A stretch of 32,141 nt of DNA. Source: Deltaproteobacteria bacterium. Lineage in GTDB: Bacteria > Desulfobacterota > Syntrophobacteria > BM002. The stretch's first letter is position 1. Each line of letters opens with the position of its first letter. Positions 1-7,715 of the stretch are shown piece after piece. The notes beneath the pieces were generated by a model that worked only from the letters and a program-made list of their open reading frames with translations, did no database searches and was not told the DNA's origin. The position numbers were made by a program, and so were the translations under genes. The stretch is taken from NCBI GenBank assembly GCA_020347625.1, contig CP070735.1, forward strand, positions 1,013,075 through 1,045,215. Direction: 5' to 3'.

Positions 1-41
1 ATGTGGGCTCAATAGCTGGGCACCAGCAAAATCGCACATCC

Positions 42-69
42 CAGATCTCAGATCACAGATTTGAATTTG
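42..69. repeat. Heptad array (cagatct-type)
   Basis: Four consecutive 7-bp units starting at 42, 49, 56 and 63, with consensus close to CAGATYT, drifting to GAATTTG in the last unit. It lies about 55 bp beyond the 3' end of the minus-strand Cys-cluster gene. The word belongs to the same family as the arrays at 811-866, 1661-1704 and 21441-21530. Nothing else is recognised in positions 1-125. Confidence 0.6.
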
Positions 70-125
70 CCACGTTCTCTCTATTTTTGCATCTAACGTG
101 GGCGTCAATAAGTTAGCTCGCCGTA

Positions 126-761
126 TTAGGTACCCTTCTCAGTTCTCAGGCCATGCTTGGCCTTAAGACGCAACAGCCCTGGACTGCGATGAAGGTACAT
201 CAGTGGACTGTCAAAACCAGCTTCAATGAAAAAAGCTTCCAAGTCATCGAAGAGTATGGGTCGATTCGGCCAAGTGTATCGTCGTTCTCGTCGCCGCAAT
301 CTTTCCCACTGCTGACCCAAATTATGGTTACCATCAAGAACATTCTGCTTGGCGTGTTCGCAAAGGAACATCTCACAGACGATGGGTTTAACACGCCAAA
401 GACAACCGCTCTCATTCAAATAAACACAATTGAATCCACCTGTATCCCGCTCGATGGTCTCCAATAATTTGTCGATTTCCTTATCAGTTGACAGGAGTAT
501 ATTGATCACCACGTCTGCGAAAAAAGTGATAATGCCCTCACGACCACAGCAAGCGCTTGTCTGACTTGCAAAACATTTCCGCGAGCAAATGTCAGCGAAG
601 TGTTTCCCCTGGAAGCGTGCCACGTCTGCCCTGAATTTCATATAGGACCTGATGCGGTTCCGAAGCCAGCGTATCTGAACCAAAGGCAGCCCTCTAAGGT
701 GTTGGCGCGCCATTCGGATTGCCTCTATCTGCTGGGTGTTATAATCGTTCATGCTTGCCAT
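126..761 (-). CDS. YkgJ-like cysteine-cluster protein
   Basis: A protein of about 211 residues rich in cysteines: a CxxxC pair, an adjacent CC pair, then single cysteines in the contexts NCVYL, GCLW, VC and LC. This spacing resembles the YkgJ/UPF0153 type of putative zinc- or iron-chelating proteins, where the cysteines are thought to bind a metal or cluster; the actual function is unknown. The frame is open up to 806, but its first 15 residues would be encoded by a 7-bp repeat array, so I favour the internal ATG at 761 (or 752). None of these starts has a clear ribosome-binding site. It stands alone on the minus strand, downstream of the FmdB-like gene. The family call is moderate and no substrate is suggested. 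Confidence 0.6.
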   Translation of the reverse strand: MASMNDYNTQQIEAIRMARQHLRGLPLVQIRWLRNRIRSYMKFRADVARFQGKHFADICSRKCFASQTSACCGREGIITFFADVVINILLSTDKEIDKLLETIERDTGGFNCVYLNESGCLWRVKPIVCEMFLCEHAKQNVLDGNHNLGQQWERLRRRERRYTWPNRPILFDDLEAFFIEAGFDSPLMYLHRSPGLLRLKAKHGLRTEKGT

Positions 762-785
762 TTCGTTTGTTTCAGGCGTAGGCAC

Positions 786-866
786 GGAGCAGAGGGCATG
801 GCGCATAGGGAAGACTTGAAGTTTGAAATTTCAAATCTTGAAATCAGAAGTCCGCAATCCGAAATA
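786..866. repeat. Two abutting heptad arrays (gcatagg and gaaatct types)
   Basis: From about 786 to 810 there are 7-bp units of the GCATAGG family (on the minus strand CCCTATG, CGCCATG, CCCTCTG). They run directly into eight in-phase units from 811 to 866 of the GAAATYT/CGAAATC family. The first array is an inverted partner of the array at 903-926, so the two could pair across about 90 nt. The upstream start candidate of the neighbouring minus-strand gene (ATG at 806) lies inside this repeat. Confidence 0.7.
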
Positions 867-902
867 ATTTAGATTTGCCTCATACAACTATTTTAGTTTT
901 AA

Positions 903-926
903 CCCCATGCTCTATGCCCTATGCCT
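903..926. repeat. Heptad array (ccctatg type), inverted partner of 786-810
   Basis: Three clear 7-bp units with consensus CCCTATG (starting at 903, 910 and 917). They are in opposite orientation to the CATAGGG-type units at 786-810. The array ends 7 bp before the stop codon of the FmdB-like gene, so it sits directly at the 3' end of that transcript. Confidence 0.65.
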
Positions 927-932
927 ACTTCA

Positions 933-1421
933 TTACAGTTCATATAGTGTATCATCTTTCTTCGGTGGACGCTTTCGACTACCCAACTTTCTCTTCCCTT
1001 GGGGAATAAAGGGGTCTTCCTCTTCAAGTAAATCACCCATCTCCGCCTCAATCTGCTCGGGGTCTTCACCAGCTTCCATTCGGCGCAAAGCTTCCTCCAT
1101 GCCGGAGCCAAGTTCGAGACCGGTCATATCGGTGAGTTTTCGCATCAACTGGGCCGCCTGCCGTGGATCATCCTCATTGATCCGCTCCGCCTCGCTGGCA
1201 AGGGCACCCATTGCCTTTTCCAGTTTGGACTCATCAATATCGGGAAGCCCGTTTTCCTGATCCTCCTTTTGACCACGAAGTACCGCGAAGGAGGACATCT
1301 GCCGCTCGAGCTCGGAACGATTGCACTTGGGACATGACGGTATTTTCTCAGTATTGATCGTGCGGGAGTAGAAGTTAAAAATCATGTGGCACTGCGGGCA
1401 GTAAAATTCATATATCGGCAT
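933..1421 (-). CDS. FmdB-family zinc ribbon protein
   Basis: A 162-residue protein that begins with the hallmark MPIYEFYCPQC of the FmdB/CxxC_CxxC_SSSS family. Two CxxC pairs (C8/C11 and C30/C33) make a zinc ribbon, followed by the ELERQMSSF segment. The remainder is a charged, acidic helical region and a basic tail (KRKLGSRKRPPKK), longer than the minimal family member of about 70-100 residues. FmdB was named as a putative regulator of formamidase expression, but most homologues have no known role. The start is supported by GGGAGG nine bases before ATG. It is transcribed away from rdgB, with the repeat-rich gap 1422-1813 between them. Confidence 0.85.
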   Translation of the reverse strand: MPIYEFYCPQCHMIFNFYSRTINTEKIPSCPKCNRSELERQMSSFAVLRGQKEDQENGLPDIDESKLEKAMGALASEAERINEDDPRQAAQLMRKLTDMTGLELGSGMEEALRRMEAGEDPEQIEAEMGDLLEEEDPFIPQGKRKLGSRKRPPKKDDTLYEL

Positions 1422-1537
1422 CTTATGGAACCTCCCTTTTTCTTCAGCAATTTTCCAAACGACGATCCAATGCAGTTATCTGCATTTGTTAAATAATTTC
1501 AATACAAAAGTCAATGGTAAGTGGAAGTCAGCAGGCA

Positions 1538-1704
1538 TCCGCCTTCGCTAGAGCTTCCGCCTTCGTTAAAACTACGGCGGGACAAGTCGGCGGACAGGGC
1601 GGGCAGCGGGCAGCACGCAGCTGAGCTAAATCATGGAGTGATGGTGCCAAGGCCATTTCAAATTGCAGATTGCAGATTGTCTCAAGCAAAAATCTAGAAT
1701 CTGA
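1538..1704. repeat. Mixed GC-rich direct repeats and heptad arrays
   Basis: This is the main content of the gap 1422-1813. A 10-bp direct repeat TCCGCCTTCG occurs at 1538 and 1556, followed by GC-rich CGGCGG-type repeats. Heptads CAGCGGG/CAGCACG run in phase over 1597-1624. An AATTGCA/GATTGCA array (1661-1681) then faces an AATCTAG/AATCTGA array (1691-1704) as inverted arms. No gene is seen here, and promoters for the divergent fmdB-like and rdgB genes could not be picked out. Confidence 0.6.
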
Positions 1705-1813
1705 GACCAAAAATCGCTGAAACAACAACACACCGAAGATGCAAGATTGACTCGATGAACGAAGTGACTTACGATAACCACTTCCTATACCCATCAACTT
1801 GCGCGAGGTTCAT

Positions 1814-2458
1814 ATGAGCCCAGTACCACTGGTTCTAGCCACTAGGAACGAGGGAAAAACCCAGGAGCTCAAAGCTTTACTTGCAGACTTTCCAGTAGAT
1901 ATCAAGAATCTCACCGACTTCGGCCCCACGCCGGCAATCGAAGAAGATGGCGAGACGTTTGAAGAAAATGCCGTCAGTAAAGCACGCTTCACCGCCAAAG
2001 TCCTGGGCTTGCCGGCTCTAGCCGATGACTCAGGTCTGATGGTTGAAGCTCTGGAAGGCGCTCCTGGAGTTCGCTCCGCCCGATACGCGGGTGAAAATGC
2101 CACCGATCTTGAAAATAACATCAAGCTGCTTCAGGAGCTTGAAAATGTGGAGAATCGTTCAGCTGCTTTCGCCTGCACAATAGCCATTGCCGTACCGTGG
2201 GGGCCAGCTTTAGTTTACGAGGGGCGTTGCGAGGGCTCTATTACCACAGAGCAAGCGGGGACCCAGGGGTTTGGCTATGATCCTGTTTTTTACTACCCAC
2301 CATTACAAAAAACCTTTGCTCAACTCAGTACCCAAGAGAAGAATCGGGTAAGTCACCGTGGGCAGGCGCTAAGGGAGCTTCGCAGTGAGTTTGAAAAAGT
2401 ACTCATATGGCTGCGGCAGCGGTTGATTGAATCTGGCTGGCAATGGTTAGAGGAATAA
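1814..2458 (+). CDS. rdgB: XTP/dITP diphosphatase (RdgB/HAM1)
   Basis: A non-canonical purine NTP pyrophosphatase that hydrolyses XTP, dITP and ITP to the monophosphates and so keeps deaminated purines out of DNA and RNA; cytoplasmic housekeeping. The family motifs are in order: TRNEGK near residue 10, the EDGETFEENA region near 44, DDSGL at 71-75, GFGYDPVF at 152-159 and SHRGQA at 180-185. The 214-residue length is slightly above the usual 190-205 because of a C-terminal tail. A TTG at 1799 would add five residues, but GAGG lies five bases before the ATG at 1814, so that start is chosen. It is monocistronic and ends just before the hairpin at 2462-2493. Confidence 0.95.
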   Translation: MSPVPLVLATRNEGKTQELKALLADFPVDIKNLTDFGPTPAIEEDGETFEENAVSKARFTAKVLGLPALADDSGLMVEALEGAPGVRSARYAGENATDLENNIKLLQELENVENRSAAFACTIAIAVPWGPALVYEGRCEGSITTEQAGTQGFGYDPVFYYPPLQKTFAQLSTQEKNRVSHRGQALRELRSEFEKVLIWLRQRLIESGWQWLEE

Positions 2459-2461
2459 AAA

Positions 2462-2493
2462 AATACCGACTCTTTTTTATGAGAGTCGGTATT
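2462..2493. terminator. Terminator between convergent rdgB and HesB-like genes
   Basis: A perfect 11-bp stem (AATACCGACTC paired with GAGTCGGTATT) with a 10-nt loop lies between two converging genes. Reading the minus strand, the stem is followed by a run of Ts, a canonical Rho-independent terminator for the HesB-like gene. On the plus strand the tail is ATTCTTCTGTT, so it probably also serves rdgB. Confidence 0.85.
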
Positions 2494-2510
2494 CTTCTGT
2501 TGAGAAAAAA

Positions 2511-2822
2511 CTAGCAACTGCAGGGGCCGCAGCCATCTGGCTTAGCTAGACCGGAAGTGATGGCAAAGCCAGAACAGTGGCCGTCTTCCATGTAATCCAC
2601 TTTGATGGGGCGAGCCTGATTCATTAGGCTGGAGTCGACGAGATAGGTAAGACCTTCCAATTCAAAGACCTGATCCTTTTCGTTTGGCTCATCCAGAGCC
2701 ATTCCCAGGGAGGGACCCCCTCACCCAATTTGTGATACAAAAATACGAATGGCAGATTCGAGCTGGCGCTCTTCGAGGTATTCTTTCAGTTTCTCTGTGG
2801 CCTTCTCAGTAACTTCAAGCAT
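2511..2822 (-). CDS. HesB/IscA-like protein with selenocysteine at codon 34
   Basis: Translating through the in-frame TGA at 2721-2723 gives a continuous 103-residue HesB-like protein: MLEVTEKATEKLKEYL, then SQIG-U-GGPSLGMALDEP, and a Cys-rich end DGCGPCSC. In A-type Fe-S carriers a conserved cysteine sits at this point, before the G-x-S/A-G-x-x-L-x-x-D/E segment, so Sec replaces a probable cluster- or metal-binding ligand. HesB-like selenoproteins are an established family in deltaproteobacteria. The ATG at 2822 has GAGAGG eight bases upstream, and a near-consensus promoter lies at 2892-2920. Homology continues on both sides of TGA in one frame, which argues against a frameshift. A likely role is Fe-S assembly or sulfur/selenium handling; no partner genes are adjacent. 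A reading that stopped at TGA, or started at 2702, would miss half the domain. Confidence 0.85.
2686..2700 (-). promoter_or_regulatory. Candidate bacterial SECIS hairpin (HesB-like)
   Basis: A perfect 5-bp stem GGCTC/GAGCC closes a TGGAT loop, starting 23 nt after the T of the TGA codon within the coding sequence. Bacterial SECIS elements are short hairpins directly downstream of the UGA with a G in the apical loop. This one is a few nucleotides further away than the hairpin in the rhodanese gene, and an alternative CCC/GGG stem is also possible, so the exact fold is uncertain. Confidence 0.45.
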
Positions 2823-2891
2823 GCTAACAACCTCTCTTAATTAATTTGTCTCTTAAGACTCTTACTTTCTGACCAAATTGGCAGAGGCCAT

Positions 2892-2920
2892 ATATTAAGG
2901 ACAGTCTCAGATTGTGTCAA
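2892..2920 (-). promoter_or_regulatory. Sigma-70-type promoter for the HesB-like selenoprotein
   Basis: On the minus strand TTGACA (2915-2920) is followed, after exactly 17 bp, by TAATAT (2892-2897), a nearly perfect housekeeping promoter. The predicted leader before the ATG at 2822 is about 60-65 nt. No obvious operator overlaps it. Confidence 0.75.
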
Positions 2921-2980
2921 GAGGTTATTGGGACAGGGAGGGGATGGAAAGCTTAGGCGAATCATGTTAAGAAAAAAATT

Positions 2981-4132
2981 ATGAGTGTTTTTCTTATAAG
3001 TTTCCTTTCTATCTATGGAGGCGTGCACCTCTACTTGTTTCTCAAAGCAAGGTCCGCCTTGGCTCCAGGTCTCGCAGCAAGTCTGGCCTTGGCCTTTTTC
3101 TTGACGGCAATGGTGGTAGCACCGATAGCGGTGCGGCTGCTGGATCGACAGGGAATGCATTTGGCCAGCCGATATCTTGCCTATGTTGGCTATACCTGGA
3201 TGGGATTGGTCTTTTTTTTCTTCTGGCTCAGTCTTTGCCTGGATGTGTTCAATTTGAGCATGAAGATACTGGCTTTGCTGCCTGGATCTAACACTGGCCG
3301 CTTCGCATGGAGTGGCAGGGGCAGCTTCATGTTTTTGACTCTGGGGGTCATCTTTCTTGGCTTTTTGTCTGGTTTTAGTGCCTGGCGGATTGGTTTAGAT
3401 CGGGTGGTCTTGCAAACCATGAAGCTACCCTCTCGAGTGGATAAGTTGACCATTGCGCAGATCTCTGATGTGCACTTGGGATTGATGGTGGGCGAGAGGA
3501 GATTGGACCGCATCATTCGGCTGGTGCGAAAAGCCGATCCAGACTTGCTGGTTTGCACCGGTGACCTGGTTGACGCCCAGATGGACCGGTTTAACCACCT
3601 GGCAGAGATGTTGGCCGACATACGACCACCTCTAGGGAAGTTTGCCGTTATGGGCAATCATGAGTTTTATGCAGGGATTCGTCAGAGCGAGAGTTTCCTG
3701 AAAGCAGCTGGATTTGTGCTGTTGCGCAATCAAGAACATCGTCTGGACGATCTGCTCAGCATTGTCGGAGTGGATGATCCCGTGGGAAGACGGCGGTATC
3801 CGGAAAAAGGTTCAGCCAACCTGAGCGAAACCGATTTAGTGGCTCGTTCCGACTCACAGACATTCACCATTTTGTTGAAACATCGACCAACGGTGGAGAA
3901 AGCATCCTTGGGACATTTCGATCTACAATTGAGCGGTCACACGCATGGAGGCCAGATATTTCCCTTCAATCTGGTGGTAAATCACTTCTATCCAAGACAG
4001 AATGGCTTTTACCGTCTGGGCGGGGACAGTATGTTACATGTTAGTCGTGGGGCCGGTACCTGGGGCCCCCCCATGCGGTTTTTTTCTTCTCCGCATGTGA
4101 CGGTGATTGAACTTAGCAGAATAGAGAAGTGA
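2981..4132 (+). CDS. Membrane-anchored metallophosphoesterase
   Basis: A 383-residue calcineurin-like phosphoesterase of the YkuE/YaeI type. The N-terminal 140 residues carry about four hydrophobic helices (near 1-20, 30-53, 68-90 and 115-135). The catalytic domain follows with the metal-binding motifs in order: DVHLG at 163-167, GDLVD at 194-198, GNHE at 225-228 and SGHTHGGQ at 318-325. The domain normally binds two metal ions and hydrolyses phosphoesters; some relatives cut UDP-diacylglucosamine or other lipid-linked phosphates, but the substrate here cannot be told. The ATG at 2981 has only a weak upstream AAG. It is divergent from the HesB-like gene and convergent with the next gene, 28 bp away. 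Confidence 0.88.
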   Translation: MSVFLISFLSIYGGVHLYLFLKARSALAPGLAASLALAFFLTAMVVAPIAVRLLDRQGMHLASRYLAYVGYTWMGLVFFFFWLSLCLDVFNLSMKILALLPGSNTGRFAWSGRGSFMFLTLGVIFLGFLSGFSAWRIGLDRVVLQTMKLPSRVDKLTIAQISDVHLGLMVGERRLDRIIRLVRKADPDLLVCTGDLVDAQMDRFNHLAEMLADIRPPLGKFAVMGNHEFYAGIRQSESFLKAAGFVLLRNQEHRLDDLLSIVGVDDPVGRRRYPEKGSANLSETDLVARSDSQTFTILLKHRPTVEKASLGHFDLQLSGHTHGGQIFPFNLVVNHFYPRQNGFYRLGGDSMLHVSRGAGTWGPPMRFFSSPHVTVIELSRIEK

Positions 4133-4160
4133 AGCGGTGGGATAAGGGGAAAATTTTCCT

Positions 4161-5189
4161 TTACCGAATGATCTCCACAATGTCTGCTTTCTTGACGGTA
4201 AAACTATATTTCCCGCCAAAGCGGAAGCTCTCGAGAGTGAGAGTTGTGTCATCTTCGGCGATGACCACACCCTGATGTCGTGCGCCACTGCTCAATTTAA
4301 TCCTGATGGTGCTGCCGACCAAATAATCTTTCTCGTTTTCGATACTCTTCTCAAGCTGTTGCTCTATCTTCTCTATGGATACAGCTGAGGCGGGCATCTT
4401 CCCAGCGTCCCTGTAACTATTGACAATAGCGCTATAATAAGGCTGCAATTTGGCATATTCTTTTTTGGAAGCGATCAGTCTAACGATAAAATATCTGTCC
4501 GGGTTGTGATTAAAAACAGTGACAGCCATGTGTTTATCTGACAGGACCCCACTCAATTGCACAACCTCAAGCTTGTTTATTTTCTTGGCTTCATCCTTAA
4601 TATTGGTGTATCCAGCTCTCCTCATCGTATCTTTCAAGGACTTGGCATAACTGTTTCCATACTGTCTGCCCCGGAAATAACACTTTAAGCTTGCTTTGGT
4701 CTTAGGAGCCTGCAGACTAATTGCTTGTATCACGTTCTTTTCAGCAGGGATCTCACTTCTGCTCCAGTCGGATGGAAAGGAAATGTGGGAACTATCTTGG
4801 AATTCAAAACTATGCCACTTGCTAATGTCAATCTTATTATCCGCCTTCACCTCGACTTTTTCCGCGGTCTTTTCTGGTGTCGGCTTTTCTTGAACTGCGG
4901 TTGTCTGTTCAGTAACCTCCTCCGCTGGGACCTCCGTTTCTGGTTGGACTTGTTTTTCGGGTACCACCGTTTTCTGCGGTTTCACAATTTGAGAGCTTGA
5001 GGCGACCTGCTGCTGCGGCTCAGTGGTAAAGTCCTTATACATCACGGCAACGAAGTAGATCGCGTAGCCGACAACCATTACGCCGATCACCAGATACAGC
5101 CCGAGAATCGGATTTTTACGGACATCGTGTGAGATGAACCGTTTCAGCCTCTGCGGGATTTCATTCAGCTTGAGTTTCAGACCACCCAT
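4161..5189 (-). CDS. Single-pass membrane protein with Pro/Glu linker, unknown function
   Basis: A 342-residue protein with a short cytoplasmic N-terminus, one membrane helix (about 27-51), a long Pro/Glu/Lys/Thr-rich linker (about 55-125), then a folded domain. That domain begins DISKWHSFEF and resembles PsbP/DUF1795-like outer-face domains in pattern only (hydrophobic strands, SFPSDW, ending VNSYRDAG). The last 60 residues (GSTIRIKLSSGARHQGVVIAEDD) look like a small beta-barrel of SH3/Sm type. I do not recognise a named family. It follows malQ on the same strand after a 243-bp gap, so co-transcription is uncertain. The high linker charge suggests a periplasmic spacer. Confidence 0.7.
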   Translation of the reverse strand: MGGLKLKLNEIPQRLKRFISHDVRKNPILGLYLVIGVMVVGYAIYFVAVMYKDFTTEPQQQVASSSQIVKPQKTVVPEKQVQPETEVPAEEVTEQTTAVQEKPTPEKTAEKVEVKADNKIDISKWHSFEFQDSSHISFPSDWSRSEIPAEKNVIQAISLQAPKTKASLKCYFRGRQYGNSYAKSLKDTMRRAGYTNIKDEAKKINKLEVVQLSGVLSDKHMAVTVFNHNPDRYFIVRLIASKKEYAKLQPYYSAIVNSYRDAGKMPASAVSIEKIEQQLEKSIENEKDYLVGSTIRIKLSSGARHQGVVIAEDDTTLTLESFRFGGKYSFTVKKADIVEIIR

Positions 5190-5432
5190 TGTTCCAGCCT
5201 GTGCATATCTAGAAAAAAGTCACCTTATAGCCACTTTGTCGTCAGCAAATTGGCGGGGTCCCCCTGCCGACCCCAAGAGAGCATAGGCCTTAAAGCACCT
5301 CAAAAATACGCAAAAATTATGATCAAGTTCTTGCTTTCCAGCTCCCCACCAGGTGAGGTCGACCCGTGTGGCTCTAAAAATTAAGCAAGGAACATGCCAG
5401 TTATTCGTCGTAGCCCGCCTGGTTTCGAAAGT

Positions 5433-7703
5433 CTAGGAAGACATTGAAATACCCCTGCCGGAACGATCCATCCAGCCGCTAAAAAGACGGATGCAATCCT
5501 GGACTCTGGGATCCTGCCACAGTTCCTCCAAGGAATAGCTCATTTTGGTTGACCAGTTGGGATTCTCTGCGACTGTTCCGGGCAGATTCTGTTGCCTAGT
5601 ATCCCTGAACAGATCCTCCTGGCTGAGGAGGACCAGTTTGGCGGGGGTCGAGAAAAGAAAACCAATTATGGCGTCGTGGATTTGGGGGGGTAACTCTGTA
5701 TCTATCTCAGCAGCATGGGTTAGTTCCTCGGTTAGGAAAGCTGAGGTGACCAGTCGCTGTATGATTTGTTGCTTGTCGTTCTTCCTGGTTTCCAAGGCAA
5801 CGTGAAATTGATCCTCAGTGGGAAACATCCCCAAGCGATTACGTAAGGCAATATCCTGTGCAGTCCAAAATCCCGCCAGGGTGGGAAGATCATGAGTGCT
5901 CACCGCAGCCAAGGCATAGGATGGGTAAGATTCCGGTTCTTTGAAGGTGCCCTGCATCTCTCTTTCAAAGTAGAATAGTCGATAAGAGAATATGCCGAAC
6001 TGGGATAGAATCTCTCTGACTCGGTCGGGAACTGTCCCTAAATCTTCGCCGATAATAAGGGTTTTGGTGCGCTCGCTCTCCAGGGCGATGATTTTAAGTA
6101 GATCTTGATAATGGTCCTCCACATAAGTTCCGTTTTTTGGCGGCTGTCCTTCAGTTATCCAAAAGAGTCGAAAAAATCTCATAATGTGGTCAATTCTCAG
6201 TGCTCCCCCCGCTTGACAGTTCTTTCTAATTTCCTGGACGAATAGCCTGTAGCCGTGGTTGCGGTATTTTTCTCTATTGGGCGGATGAAAGCCCCAGTTC
6301 TGACCTTCGAGAGCGAAATCATCAGGTGGCGCTCCGACCGTGACGCCATCCACATAGAACTCTCGGTAGGCCCAGAAATCAGCCCCGCCCGGATCACTGC
6401 CCAATGCCAGGTCATGATAGAGACCGATACCGGCGCCCAATGAGCTAGCAAGATCCTGGGCTTCCTGCAGCTGTTTCTCCAGTTGCCATTGTAGGTATTT
6501 ATAGAAAAGGATACGCTCCGAGTATGTTTGTCGAAACCTTCGGACCGCTTCGGAAAGCGGTTTCTGGAAGGGCTTGGGCCACTGCCACCAGGTCCAGATA
6601 GCCGGATCCTTCTCATTAAAGAAGACCTGCAAGGCGCAGAAAGTGGCAAAATTTTCCAGTAGAGCACCTTCCCTGACCAGGTATTCCTCGAACTGTAGAC
6701 GCCGGTTTGTCTTTTTCCCCTCATGGCGCCAATGGTGTTGGAGGAAGCTTTGAAATACCTTTTCCAACAGCTCAAGTTTCAGCGCGGCCACCTGCTCGTA
6801 TTGCACCAGTTCGGCAGAGCGAAGTTCGGTTAACAGCTCTTGGGTCGTCTCAGCCTGTACCAAGCTTATAGCCTCAGGGCACGAGTGATAATCTTCCAAG
6901 GCCTCTATATCGAGGTAGATAAAGTTTCGGTAGAAACGGCTGGAGGGAAAATAGGGACTGATATTATACGGTTGGCGATTGGAGATGGCGTGCAGAGGAT
7001 TCAACCCTATTGCGTCCACCCGAAGAGATCCAATCGCCCAACGAATGAATTCCTTTAGATCCGTGAAGTCGCCTACACCCCAATTGCGTTCAGATCGGAG
7101 GCCGTAAAGGGAAATTGCTATACCTGCTCTCTTTCTATCCCCCCGCAAGTTTGCTGGCAGACAAACCTTTTCTGGACAAATAATCACCGAGATTGACTGA
7201 TGGTGGGTTTTTTGTTCATGAGTAACAGTAAGGTTGAATTGGTAATAGCCGTTGGAAAGTCCCTCAGGAAAAGGAACACCCCAGCGCACGGCGGTAATGG
7301 ATTCAAATTTTTTGGTGTCCCGGAAAGTAATTTGCTCAGGGGTGTAGGAGTAGTTGATGGGCCTACCGTTTTCTCCGGTAACCTGCAACAGGACCTCGGG
7401 CCTGCCATCGATTTGCTCATCAGGGGGGGATTGAGTGGGTAGTCGAAAAAAAAGCTCGGCGGGTAAATGATCCTTGGCTTCAACCAATATGGATTCGGCC
7501 AACTGGCTCCATGAGCGGTGTTCCAATTCGTGCAGGGTCTCTTTGAGACGACTGTTATCCACTCCCAAGGCTACCAGCATTTCCTTGAGAGTCTTCGACG
7601 GAACTTCGTGGACATTACCCCAAATGTCAAAATAAGAAGACTGGATGCCATAGGCAGCTGCCAATCTGGCTAGGTTGTCATTTTCCTGTTCTACCCTTTC
7701 CAT
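5433..7703 (-). CDS. malQ: 4-alpha-glucanotransferase (amylomaltase)
   Basis: A 756-residue GH77 enzyme that transfers alpha-1,4-glucan segments between maltodextrins and so works in glycogen or maltodextrin turnover in the cytoplasm. An N-terminal extension of about 185 residues precedes the catalytic barrel, as in long MalQ proteins. Barrel signatures are LYGLRSERNWGVGDF (about 200-213), GAPPDDFALEGQNWGFHPP (about 458-475), the nucleophile in ALRIDHIMRF (D505), the acid/base in IIGEDLGTVP (E553) and the third carboxylate in VSTHDLPTLAGFW (D605). All three catalytic acids are present. It starts 12 bp after nadE and is probably co-transcribed with it. The ribosome-binding site is weak. Confidence 0.95.
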   Translation of the reverse strand: MERVEQENDNLARLAAAYGIQSSYFDIWGNVHEVPSKTLKEMLVALGVDNSRLKETLHELEHRSWSQLAESILVEAKDHLPAELFFRLPTQSPPDEQIDGRPEVLLQVTGENGRPINYSYTPEQITFRDTKKFESITAVRWGVPFPEGLSNGYYQFNLTVTHEQKTHHQSISVIICPEKVCLPANLRGDRKRAGIAISLYGLRSERNWGVGDFTDLKEFIRWAIGSLRVDAIGLNPLHAISNRQPYNISPYFPSSRFYRNFIYLDIEALEDYHSCPEAISLVQAETTQELLTELRSAELVQYEQVAALKLELLEKVFQSFLQHHWRHEGKKTNRRLQFEEYLVREGALLENFATFCALQVFFNEKDPAIWTWWQWPKPFQKPLSEAVRRFRQTYSERILFYKYLQWQLEKQLQEAQDLASSLGAGIGLYHDLALGSDPGGADFWAYREFYVDGVTVGAPPDDFALEGQNWGFHPPNREKYRNHGYRLFVQEIRKNCQAGGALRIDHIMRFFRLFWITEGQPPKNGTYVEDHYQDLLKIIALESERTKTLIIGEDLGTVPDRVREILSQFGIFSYRLFYFEREMQGTFKEPESYPSYALAAVSTHDLPTLAGFWTAQDIALRNRLGMFPTEDQFHVALETRKNDKQQIIQRLVTSAFLTEELTHAAEIDTELPPQIHDAIIGFLFSTPAKLVLLSQEDLFRDTRQQNLPGTVAENPNWSTKMSYSLEELWQDPRVQDCIRLFSGWMDRSGRGISMSS

Positions 7704-7715
7704 ATAATCTCTAAA

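Noticed and set aside
42-69. CRISPR-like array
   Set aside because: The repeats have no spacers, the units are 7 bp and degenerate, and no cas genes are near.
4144-4160. GGAAAATTTTCC palindrome between convergent genes
   Set aside because: A/T-rich, with no room for a loop; too weak for a terminator call.
5255-5274. Stem GGGGTC/GACCCC downstream of malQ
   Set aside because: About 160 bp from the stop and without a T-run on the minus strand, so not called as a terminator.
6197-6775. 192-codon minus-strand frame inside malQ
   Set aside because: Out-of-frame shadow of malQ on the same strand, with no family features.
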